The notes below the pieces were generated by a model that was given only the letters and a program-made list of their open reading frames with translations, had not been told where the DNA came from and made no database searches. Positions 13,155-18,795 of a DNA stretch of 18,795 nucleotides are shown here, piece after piece. Location: assembly GCA_036505275.1 (NCBI GenBank), contig DASXTS010000466.1, positions 1 to 18,795 of the forward strand. Reading direction: 5' to 3'. Position 1 is the stretch's first letter, and each line of letters begins with the position of its first letter. A program made the translations under genes and the position numbers. Origin of the DNA: DASXTS01 sp036505275. GTDB taxonomy: Bacteria > Actinomycetota > Actinomycetes > Mycobacteriales > Pseudonocardiaceae.

Positions 13155-14252
13155 GTGAGAACGCAGTCCGAAGACCCGATCCGCGGTGCCACCTACGCGG
13201 CTGCCGGAGTCGACCTCGCCGCGGGCGACGAGGCGGTCGAGCGGCTGCGACCGTGGACGGTGAAGGCGACCCGCCCTGAGGTGCTCGGCGGCATCGGCGG
13301 GTTCGCCGGCCTGTTCCGGCTGCGCAAGGACCGCTGGCGCGACCCCATCCTGGCGTCGTCGACCGACGGCGTCGGCACCAAGGTCGCGGTGGCCCAGGCG
13401 ATGGACGTGCACCACACGATCGGTATCGACCTGGTCGCCATGGTGGTGGACGACCTGGTGGTGTGCGGTGCCGAGCCGCTCTTCCTGCAGGACTACATCG
13501 CGGTTGGCAAGATCGTGCCGGAGCGGGTTGCCGAGCTGGTGCGCGGCATCGCGGACGGCTGTGTGCGGGCCGGCTGCGCGCTGCTCGGCGGGGAGACCGC
13601 CGAGCACCCCGGCCTGATCGCCCCCGGCGACTACGATCTGTCCGCCACCGGCGTCGGCGTCGTGGAGGCCGACGCGCTGCTCGGCAAGGACCGGGTGCGG
13701 CCGGGCAACGCGGTGGTGGCCCTCGGCTCGTCCGGGCTGCACTCCAACGGCTACTCGCTGGCTCGGCACGTGCTGCTCGACCTTGCCCGGCTGCCGCTGT
13801 CCGGGCACGTCGAGGAGTTCGGCCGCACCCTCGGCGAGGAGCTGCTCGAGCCGACCATCATCTACGCCAAGCACTGCCTCGCCGTCCTCGCCGAGGCCGA
13901 CGTGCGGACCTTCGCGCACGTCACCGGCGGTGGCCTTGCCGGCAACCTGTCCCGCGTCATGCCCCGCGGTCTGGTCGCGGTCATCGACCGTGGCTCGTGG
14001 ACGCCGGCCCCGGTGTTCGGGCTGATCGCCCACCGCGGTCGGGTGGAGCGCGCCGAGATGGAGCGCACATTCAACATGGGCGTCGGAATGGTGGCCGTCG
14101 TCGCCCCCGAGGACGTCGACCGGGTGCTCGCCGTGCTCACCGCCAGGCACGTGCGCTGCTGGGTCGCCGGCGAGGTTCGCAAGGCCCCCGACCTGGACGT
14201 CGACCCCGACGGCGAGCGGGTCAGGCTCCGCGGCTCGCACCCTCGGTTCTGA
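13155..14252 (+). CDS. purM: Phosphoribosylformylglycinamidine cyclo-ligase
   Basis: PurM (AIR synthetase) converts FGAM to 5-aminoimidazole ribonucleotide using ATP, the step after PurSQL. The 365-residue protein shows YAAAGVDLAAGDEAVERL near the start, SSTDGVGTKVAVAQ, the GIDLVAMVVDDLVVCGAEPLF nucleotide/metal segment, GGETAEHPG, ALGSSGLHSNGYSL, VTGGGLAGNL and FNMGVGM, in family order. GTG 13155 is preceded by GGAG at 9 nt and marks where similarity to homologues is expected to start. The open frame further upstream is a shadow of purF. It is slightly longer than E. coli PurM (345) because of its N-terminus. A 44-bp palindrome follows 12 nt after the stop. Confidence 0.97.
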   Translation: MRTQSEDPIRGATYAAAGVDLAAGDEAVERLRPWTVKATRPEVLGGIGGFAGLFRLRKDRWRDPILASSTDGVGTKVAVAQAMDVHHTIGIDLVAMVVDDLVVCGAEPLFLQDYIAVGKIVPERVAELVRGIADGCVRAGCALLGGETAEHPGLIAPGDYDLSATGVGVVEADALLGKDRVRPGNAVVALGSSGLHSNGYSLARHVLLDLARLPLSGHVEEFGRTLGEELLEPTIIYAKHCLAVLAEADVRTFAHVTGGGLAGNLSRVMPRGLVAVIDRGSWTPAPVFGLIAHRGRVERAEMERTFNMGVGMVAVVAPEDVDRVLAVLTARHVRCWVAGEVRKAPDLDVDPDGERVRLRGSHPRF

Positions 14253-14264
14253 CGGGACGTCGTC

Positions 14265-14308
14265 TCGTGAGTGGTAAATGGTGCCATGGCACCATTTACC
14301 ACTCACGA
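14265..14308. terminator. Perfect 44-bp palindrome after purM
   Basis: The left arm TCGTGAGTGGTAAATGGTGC continues as CA and is followed immediately by its exact reverse complement, giving 22-bp arms with no mismatch and no spacer (centre 14286/14287, within CCATGG). In RNA this is a very stable hairpin of about 20 bp with a four-base loop, located 12 nt after the purM stop. Its likely role is a factor-independent, U-tract-less terminator of the purF-purM transcript, protecting the downstream promoter at 14315. The right end is not followed by T residues, so a mobile or conserved repeat family is an alternative. Confidence 0.7.
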
Positions 14309-14314
14309 CCTTGC

Positions 14315-14320
14315 TAACTT
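14315..14320 (+). promoter_or_regulatory. -10 box of the ornithine cyclodeaminase-like gene
   Basis: TAACTT stands 7 nt before GTG 14328, with no ribosome-binding sequence between, and lies 6 nt beyond the 44-bp palindrome. It supports GTG 14328 as a leaderless start. Confidence 0.5.
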
Positions 14321-14327
14321 GCCTCGG

Positions 14328-15323
14328 GTGTTGGTGCTGACCCGCTCGCAGGTCGAGGAACTGCTCGACCTTGACGCCCTGATCGACACGCTGGCGGACG
14401 CCATGGCCGACCTCAGCGCCGGGCGGGCCTCGGTGCCCGACCGGGTCGGCGCCGCCGTCCCGGATCGCGACGGCGTGCTGGCCGCCATGCCCGGTTTCGT
14501 GCCGTCGTGCGGCGTGCTCGCCGCCAAGCTGGTGTCGCTGTTCCCGCGCAACGCGGGCACGGCGCTACCCACCCACCAGGCCGTGATCGTGGTGTTCGAC
14601 GCCGACACCGGGCGACCGGCGGCGCTGCTCGACGGCACGGCCATCACCGCGGCTCGCACCGGGGCCTGCTCCGCGCTCTCCGCGCGGCTGCTGGCCAGGC
14701 AGGATGCCACGGTGCTGGCCATCCTGGGCACCGGCGTCCAGGCGCGCTCGCACGCCCTGGCCATGTGCCGGGTCCGGGCCATCCGGGAGATCCGGGTCGC
14801 CGGCCGCAATCCCGCGAAGGCCACCAAGTTGGCCGAGGAGCTGTCCGAGGAGCTGTCCGACGCGACACCAGATGTGCACGCCGTGCCGACCTACCGGGAG
14901 GCCCTCGACGGCGCCGACATCGCCTGCGCCTGCACCCATGCGAGCGTGCCGGTGGTGCGCCGGGAGTGGCTTTCTCCCGGCGTGCACGTCACCTCCGTCG
15001 GCTACAACCGCGCCGGCCGTGAGGTGGACGATGCCACCGTCGCCACCGCGCTGGTCTGCGTCGAGTCCAGGCAGGCCGTGCTCGCGCCGTACCCGGCAGG
15101 CAGCAACGACCTGCTCCAGCCCATCCGGGACGGGGTGATCACCACGGACCACCTGCACGCTGAGGTTGGTGAGCTGGTCGCCGGCAGCAGGTCCGGCCGG
15201 GCCACGGCCGACCAGATCACGCTGTACAAGTCGGTGGGGGTTGCCGCCCAGGACGCCGCGGCGGCCGCCGTGGTACTCACCGCCGCCGGCCGCGCCGGCG
15301 CCGGCCAGCAGATCGAGATCTGA
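14328..15323 (+). CDS. Ornithine cyclodeaminase/mu-crystallin family protein
   Basis: This 331-residue NAD(P)-dependent protein belongs to the family that includes ornithine cyclodeaminase, alanine dehydrogenases, and imine reductases. The N-terminal VLTRSQVEELLDLDALIDTL and Lys67 in AAKLVSLFP (substrate carboxylate/catalytic lysine region) are visible. The Rossmann motif LAILGTGVQARSHALAM starts near residue 126, followed by AGRNPAKATKLAEEL. The C-terminal part VTSVGYNRAGREVDDATVA occupies the place of the usual GAD...E loop, so the exact reaction cannot be stated. GTG 14328 is preferred over GTG 14271 and ATG 14286, which lie inside the palindrome. A 12-bp duplication (14835-14858) repeats EELS in frame. 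The dioxygenase pseudogene follows after 29 bp and may be cotranscribed. Confidence 0.88.
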   Translation: MLVLTRSQVEELLDLDALIDTLADAMADLSAGRASVPDRVGAAVPDRDGVLAAMPGFVPSCGVLAAKLVSLFPRNAGTALPTHQAVIVVFDADTGRPAALLDGTAITAARTGACSALSARLLARQDATVLAILGTGVQARSHALAMCRVRAIREIRVAGRNPAKATKLAEELSEELSDATPDVHAVPTYREALDGADIACACTHASVPVVRREWLSPGVHVTSVGYNRAGREVDDATVATALVCVESRQAVLAPYPAGSNDLLQPIRDGVITTDHLHAEVGELVAGSRSGRATADQITLYKSVGVAAQDAAAAAVVLTAAGRAGAGQQIEI

Positions 15324-15352
15324 CGTTCGCGCCCATCGCCGAAGGGACCACC

Positions 15353-16214
15353 ATGCAGGCACGGCCGATGCCGGCGGCGTTCATCGGGCACGGCAGCCCG
15401 ATGAACACCCTCCAGCGCAACCGCTACACCGAGGCCTGGCGGGCGTTCGGCGCGTCAGTGCCCCGCCCGCGCGCCATCCTGATGATCTCGGCGTACTGGT
15501 TCATCAACGCGACCGCGATCACCGCAATGCCGAGGCCGCGCACCATCCACGACTTCTACGGCTTTCCACCGGAGCTGTTCGACGTGAGCTATCCGGCACC
15601 GGGCGCGCCAGACCTGGCCGACGAGGTCGCCGAGGTCGCCAGGCCGACCTGGGGTCGGCCACGACATCGACAGCTGGGGCCTCGACCACGGCACGTGGAC
15701 CGTGCTCTGTCATGCGTTCCCGGACGCCGACATTCCGGTGGTCCAGCTATCGATCAACGGGTACAAGCCGTTCTCCTACCACCTCGAGCTCGGCGCCCAG
15801 CTGGCGCCGCTGCGCGAGCGCGGCGTGCTGATCATGGGCAGCGGCAACGTCGTGCACAACCTCGGCGGCGTCGACCGCCGGCACGCCGACACCGGCTTCG
15901 ACTGGGCACAGCGCTTCGACGAGCAGGCCAAGGCCCTCATGCTCGACGACCCGACGGCCGTCGCCACCCTCGACGGCCACGCCGACTTCGACAAGGCGGT
16001 GCCCACGCCCGACCACTTCATCCCGCTGCTCTACATCGCCGGCCTCGCCGGCGTGGGCGCGCGGCCGGCCGTCGTCCTGGTCGACGGCTACAACTACGGC
16101 TCGCTGTCCATGACCGCCTACACCCTCGACCAGCCGCGCGCCGCCACCCCGCCGGGCCCCGACCAGCCCGCGCCGCTACCGGCCACCGCGCCACCAGACG
16201 GCGCGAACATCTAG
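15353..16214 (+). pseudogene. Extradiol-type (LigB/YgiD-like) dioxygenase, frameshifted
   Basis: Two frames together give a class III extradiol dioxygenase of the YgiD/DODA type. Frame one (from ATG 15353, GAAGGGA upstream) reads MPAAFIGHGSPMNTL...RTIHDFYGFPPELF up to RPTW. The family continues with VGHDIDSWGLDHGTWTVL, which is found in another frame, ending YGSLSMTAYTL and a TAG at 16212. The switch falls at GGGG (15651-15654): removing one G restores a continuous protein of about 286 residues. The expected second metal-ligand histidine (SAHW in homologues) is Tyr48 here (SAYW). His13, the NVVHN histidine (15855) and the PTPDHF histidine (16014) remain. Together these suggest a dead gene, though a homopolymer sequencing error could explain the shift. 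Confidence 0.82.
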
Positions 16215-16615
16215 CGACGGCCTTGATGACCCGGCGACGCCGTCGGCAGACCGGCCAGTTCGGCGGCCGCCAGTAAACGCTGGTCGTAGGCCACCAACGC
16301 GTACAGATCGGCGCGCAGCCGAAGGGCCGTCGCGAGATGAATAGCGTCGAGCGAGCGCAGCGGTCCCGGCAGCGAACCGGCGGCGTCGAGCAGTTCGGGG
16401 GTCAGGGGCATCTGTATGAGATCACCCAGGATCATCTGCGCGCGGAGGTAGGCGAGGTCGCCGCCGGCGCGAACGGCTCGCGGCAGCTCCACCCGGCACA
16501 GCATCGAGCTGCCCTTGCGCCGGGCGGCGTTGTCCTCCAGCCAGGCGGCAAGCGCCGCCGACTCCGGCTCCTTGACCACGAGCTTGGCCAACGCCGAGGT
16601 GTCGAAGTAGATCAC
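16211..16615 (-). CDS. vapC: VapC-like PIN-domain toxin
   Basis: This 134-residue PIN-domain ribonuclease has the four acidic active-site residues in place: Asp5 (YFDTSAL), Glu43 (CRVELPRA), Asp90 (SLDAIHLATA) and Asp111 (VAYDQRL). These bind Mg2+ or Mn2+ and cut RNA, commonly tRNA or rRNA in the VapC family. It starts with GTG at 16615 overlapping the antitoxin stop as GTGA, so synthesis is coupled to the antitoxin. Its TAG stop shares CTAG with the stop of the convergent dioxygenase pseudogene. Intact, and confidently a PIN toxin; its RNA target is unknown. Confidence 0.93.
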   Translation of the reverse strand: MIYFDTSALAKLVVKEPESAALAAWLEDNAARRKGSSMLCRVELPRAVRAGGDLAYLRAQMILGDLIQMPLTPELLDAAGSLPGPLRSLDAIHLATALRLRADLYALVAYDQRLLAAAELAGLPTASPGHQGRR

Positions 16616-16899
16616 CAGGGTTCCTCGTCGCGGAGCCGTTGAAGTTCCTCGGATGCGCTGAAGCCCAGGTCAAGCGGATCCGGCAGCCGGCCGCTGAGCA
16701 CACCGGTCGGGTGTTCCGGTGGCAGCAGCTCGCCCCGGGCGATCATGGCGTCGAGCACGTTGTCGGACGCTGGTGGCACGAGCTGGGCGACCGGAGTGCC
16801 GCGGTCGGTCACGGTGAACGACTCACCCGCCGCAACCCGGCGCAGGTACCGACTGGCGTTCTGCCGGAGTTCACGCACGCCGATTCGGTGCTCGTCCAT
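16612..16899 (-). CDS. Phd/YefM-type antitoxin of the VapC toxin
   Basis: This 95-residue antitoxin has an N-terminal Phd/YefM fold, HRIGVRELRQNASRYLRRV followed by GESFTVTDRGTPVAQLVP, the DNA-binding dimer domain. The C-terminus, DLGFSASEELQRLRDEEPW, is expected to bind and block the toxin. It is cotranscribed with vapC and overlaps it by four bases. A palindrome directly before its ATG is a likely autorepression site. Pairing of a Phd-type antitoxin with a PIN toxin is common in actinobacteria (VapBC systems). The start ATG 16899 is preceded by TACCAT at 7 nt. Confidence 0.93.
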   Translation of the reverse strand: MDEHRIGVRELRQNASRYLRRVAAGESFTVTDRGTPVAQLVPPASDNVLDAMIARGELLPPEHPTGVLSGRLPDPLDLGFSASEELQRLRDEEPW

Positions 16900-16916
16900 G
16901 TGCTACATGGTAGCAC
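16900..16916 (-). promoter_or_regulatory. Palindromic operator and -10 box of the Phd-vapC pair
   Basis: GTGCTACATGGTAGCAC (plus strand) has perfect 7-bp arms around a 3-bp centre and touches the antitoxin start codon. On the minus strand it contains TACCAT (16912-16907), 7 nt before the ATG. A dimeric Phd-type antitoxin bound here would cover the -10 box and transcription start, the classic autoregulation design. Binding is inferred from the position. Confidence 0.6.
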
Positions 16917-16939
16917 CAACTGCTGTGCGCCCGGTTGGA

Positions 16940-16945
16940 TAGCGT
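16940..16945 (+). promoter_or_regulatory. -10 box of the L,D-transpeptidase gene (leaderless)
   Basis: TAGCGT stands 6 nt before GTG 16952. The 52-bp gap between this start and the divergent antitoxin start contains both promoters, so regulators at 16900-16916 might affect both. Confidence 0.45.
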
Positions 16946-16951
16946 GGTGAC

Positions 16952-18130
16952 GTGTCACGACACCGGGTCATGGTCGGGCTGATCGCCTGCGCGGCGCTGG
17001 TCGCCGCATGCACGTCGACGACGAGCGGCAGCCCGGGCGGCCCCGGCCAGGGCGGCTCCGCGGCCAAGCCCGGTGTCGAGGTGAGCGTCTCGCCGGACGA
17101 GGCGGGTGCGGTGACGCCCATCACGCCGATCGTGGTGAAGGCCACCGGGGGCACGCTGAGTGCGGTCACGGTGACCAACCCGACCAGCGGCACCAAGGTC
17201 AAGGGCGGCTACTCCGACGACAAGACGTCCTGGACGTCCAGCGAGCCGCTCGGCTATGCCACCGCCTACCAGGTAGCCGTGGACGCGGTGGACCGCACCG
17301 GTGGCACGGTGCAGCGGACCGCCACGGTGCACACCCTGACGCCGAAAGCCCAGGCGTACCCGTCGTTCATCCCGCCGCCCAGCGTCACCGACGTCGGCGT
17401 CGGCCAGCCGCTGGTGGTGAAGTTCGACCAGGACATTGCGGACAAGGCCGCCGCGGAGAAGGCCCTCGTGGTCACGGCCACACCCGCGCAAGCCGGCGGC
17501 TGGTACTGGCTGTCCAAGCGCGAGGTGCACTACCGGCCGCAGGTCTACTGGCAGGCCGGCACCACCATCAAGCTGCACGCCGGCGTCTACGGGATCAACC
17601 TCGGCGGCGACGTCTACGGCCAGACCGACCGCGACCTCACGGTGAAGGTGCACGACTCGTGGGTGGCAAAGGCCGACGGCGCAACCCAGCAGATGCAGAT
17701 CCTCCACGACGGCGCGCTGGTCAACACCATGCCGATCAGCATGGGCAAGGAGGAGACACCGACCCACGTCGGTATCCACGTGATCTCCGACAAGCAGCAG
17801 AAGTACACCATGGACTCCTGCACATACGGGCTGTGCCCGCCCGACCCCAAGGCGTACCGGACCGATGAGTACTTCGCCGAGCGCATCTCCAACGACGGCG
17901 AGTTCGTGCACGAGAATCCCAACAGCGTCGCCGCCCAGGGCTCAAGCAACGTGTCCCACGGCTGCATCAACCTCAACAACGCCAACGCCCGATGGTTCTT
18001 CGACCACTTCGGGCTCGGCGACGTCGTCGAGGTCGTCAACTCAGGCGGATCGCCGCTGCCGCTCTGGGATACCTATGGCGACTGGTCCCTGTCCTGGGCC
18101 GACTGGCAGGCCGGTTCCGCCCTCAGGTGA
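16952..18130 (+). CDS. L,D-transpeptidase lipoprotein (LdtMt2-like)
   Basis: This 392-residue secreted lipoprotein forms 3-3 cross-links in peptidoglycan. The signal peptide MSRHRVMVGLIACAALVAAC ends in a lipobox with Cys20 as lipidation site, followed by a Ser/Gly-rich linker. Residues about 40-240 form two Ig-like domains (VTPITPIVVKATGGTLSAV..., then QPLVVKFDQDIADKAAAEKAL...WYWLSKREVHYRPQVYW). The YkuD catalytic domain (about 240-370) carries His320, the SHGCINL motif with His336 and Cys338 as nucleophile, and GDVVEVV, with a short DWSLSWADWQ tail. Layout and length match actinobacterial LdtMt2, the carbapenem-sensitive transpeptidase class. It acts outside the membrane. GTG 16952 is the only start that keeps the signal peptide. 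Confidence 0.95.
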   Translation: MSRHRVMVGLIACAALVAACTSTTSGSPGGPGQGGSAAKPGVEVSVSPDEAGAVTPITPIVVKATGGTLSAVTVTNPTSGTKVKGGYSDDKTSWTSSEPLGYATAYQVAVDAVDRTGGTVQRTATVHTLTPKAQAYPSFIPPPSVTDVGVGQPLVVKFDQDIADKAAAEKALVVTATPAQAGGWYWLSKREVHYRPQVYWQAGTTIKLHAGVYGINLGGDVYGQTDRDLTVKVHDSWVAKADGATQQMQILHDGALVNTMPISMGKEETPTHVGIHVISDKQQKYTMDSCTYGLCPPDPKAYRTDEYFAERISNDGEFVHENPNSVAAQGSSNVSHGCINLNNANARWFFDHFGLGDVVEVVNSGGSPLPLWDTYGDWSLSWADWQAGSALR

Positions 18131-18290
18131 TGCCCGCGCTCGTCGACTGGTGCGCCCTCGCCCTCGACGAGACGTCGGCCTGGCCGTCGACCGCGGGGCT
18201 CGGCATGACCCCGTCCGGCCGCCGCCTGCTCGAACAGACCCTCGAGCGAGCCGGCCGCAGGATCGACGCCCAGCTGTCAGGGGGACCCGG
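18130..18290 (+). other. Possible small ORF or remnant after ldt
   Basis: From ATG 18130 (overlapping the ldt stop as TGATG) the frame reads MPALVDWCALALDETSAWPS, then a helical part ending RRIDAQL near 18273, with actinobacterial codon use. No stop follows there. The frame stays open to 18678, but it becomes arginine-rich and lies over the next gene, so those codons look like a shadow. It may be a truncated gene remnant or a chance frame. I do not recognise a family. Confidence 0.3.
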
Positions 18291-18304
18291 CCGGCCGGCC
18301 CGGA

Positions 18305-18310
18305 TAGGCT
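18305..18310 (+). promoter_or_regulatory. -10 box of the AhpD-like unit (leaderless)
   Basis: TAGGCT stands 6 nt before GTG 18317, the same hexamer as before purL. No ribosome-binding sequence lies between, supporting a leaderless start. Confidence 0.5.
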
Positions 18311-18316
18311 TCCGGC

Positions 18317-18616
18317 GTGGATCGACACGCCGACGCTGCCGCCGACCTGCGCCGCGCCGTGCTCGAAACGCCGGGCGTCGCCGACCAAACGGCCCGGCAG
18401 GCCGCATTTACCGGGCACCATGCCTCCGAACCGCTGGCGAGCTACCTCGACAAGGTGCGGGATGCGTCGTACCGCATCACCGACGCCGATGTCGACGGGC
18501 TGCGAACCGGCGGACTGTCCGAGGACGCCGTGTTCGAGCTGACCCTCGCCGCGGTGCTCGGTGCCGCCGGCCGGCGACTGGACGCGGGTCTGCGCGCGCT
18601 TCGGGAGGCCGGCTGA
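18317..18616 (+). CDS. AhpD-like helical protein, first gene of a pair
   Basis: This 99-residue, mostly helical cytoplasmic protein ends SYRITDADVDGLRTGGLSED, then VFELTLAAVLGAAGRRLDAGLRALRE. Such endings resemble proteins in the AhpD/carboxymuconolactone decarboxylase superfamily, but no CxxC redox motif is present, so activity on its own is doubtful. It is followed with a single-base gap by a second gene of the same type, which suggests that the two products work together or form a split unit. The start is fixed by TAGGCT 6 nt upstream. Family assignment is from memory of similar pairs and is moderate. Confidence 0.65.
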   Translation: MDRHADAAADLRRAVLETPGVADQTARQAAFTGHHASEPLASYLDKVRDASYRITDADVDGLRTGGLSEDAVFELTLAAVLGAAGRRLDAGLRALREAG

Positions 18617-18617
18617 C

Positions 18618-18795
18618 GTGCGGCTGGGCATCCTCGAACTCGGCCACCGGCCGCGCGCCCGCGTGCTGCTGTGGCTGATGCGGCTGACCAGCCGGAGCGA
18701 GCCGGATCCGGTGGCAAAGGTCGTGCTCTACCGGCCTGAGCTCTTCGGGCGCCCCTTCATGCACCTCATCGAGCAGGTCATGCGCGGCCCATCCG
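18618..18795 (+). CDS. AhpD/carboxymuconolactone decarboxylase-like protein, N-terminal part
   Basis: Fifty-nine codons are visible before the window ends. The protein reads VRLGILELGHRPRARVLLWL, then RLTSRSEPDPVAKVVLYRPELFGRPFMHLIEQVMRGPS. The LYRPELFG..F..L...V.RGPS pattern is what I expect before the ExxxxxxxVSxxNxCxxC active-site segment in carboxymuconolactone decarboxylase/AhpD-like peroxidases. That catalytic part lies beyond the edge, so it is predicted rather than seen. GTG 18618 has GGGAGG (18603-18608) 9 nt upstream, inside the end of the previous gene, which ends only one base before. The two genes are surely cotranscribed. Confidence 0.7.
   Translation, partial: MRLGILELGHRPRARVLLWLMRLTSRSEPDPVAKVVLYRPELFGRPFMHLIEQVMRGPS

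Noticed and set aside
14271..14327. Earlier starts (GTG 14271, ATG 14286) for the cyclodeaminase
   Set aside because: Both lie within the palindrome, whose hairpin would hide them, and add residues that are just the palindrome translated.

Overview
The window is very GC-rich, uses many GTG starts and has gene families typical of Actinomycetota: class II aldolase next to a DUF3151 gene, a SigE-family sigma factor, a purS-purQ / purL / purF-purM block with its usual SCP2-like and CBS-domain neighbours, and an LdtMt2-like lipoprotein. I read it as chromosomal DNA of a filamentous or rare actinomycete. Pseudonocardiales is my best guess, but nothing here fixes the genus. About half of the well-defined gene starts have a TAnnnT -10 box only 6-9 nt upstream, the signature of leaderless actinobacterial transcripts. 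I used this to choose several starts.

Layout. (a) 1-1173, minus: fba followed by a DUF3151 gene cut by the window edge. (b) 1221-3693, plus: a DUF427 protein, a LURP-one/scramblase-like protein, a SigE-family ECF sigma factor, a small proline-rich single-pass membrane protein and a DedA-family membrane protein. (c) 3731-5477, minus: a metallo-beta-lactamase-fold hydrolase and an atypical SDR/epimerase with a tandem repeat just before its catalytic YxxxK. (d) 5512-8947, plus: purS-purQ (ATGA overlap), then a decayed 3' end of an SDR gene with 18-bp repeats, then purL. (e) 8997-10283, minus: an SGNH hydrolase coupled by a GTGA overlap to a MazE/MazF-type toxin-antitoxin pair. (f) 10322-11257: an SCP2-like protein and a two-CBS-domain protein, converging on a hairpin. 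(g) 11405-14252, plus: a candidate Crp-like operator and promoter, purF, then purM. (h) 14265-18795: a perfect 44-bp palindrome, an ornithine cyclodeaminase homologue, a frameshifted extradiol-dioxygenase-like gene, a Phd/VapC-type toxin-antitoxin pair, an L,D-transpeptidase lipoprotein, and the start of a two-gene AhpD-like unit.

Together, the central genes supply PurF (step 1 of IMP synthesis), PurSQL (the split FGAM synthetase, step 4) and PurM (step 5). PurS, PurQ and PurL form one complex, although here an SDR gene remnant and an apparent leaderless promoter separate purL from purSQ. The accessory signals are two toxin-antitoxin pairs, two probable broken genes, two 18-bp tandem repeats and several palindromes centred on promoters. 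I see no CRISPR array, tRNA, rRNA, transposase or phage gene. I found no strong candidate for a wholly new defence or metabolic system. The best leads are the 44-bp palindrome, the series of leaderless promoters with palindromic operators, and the gene-decay sites.
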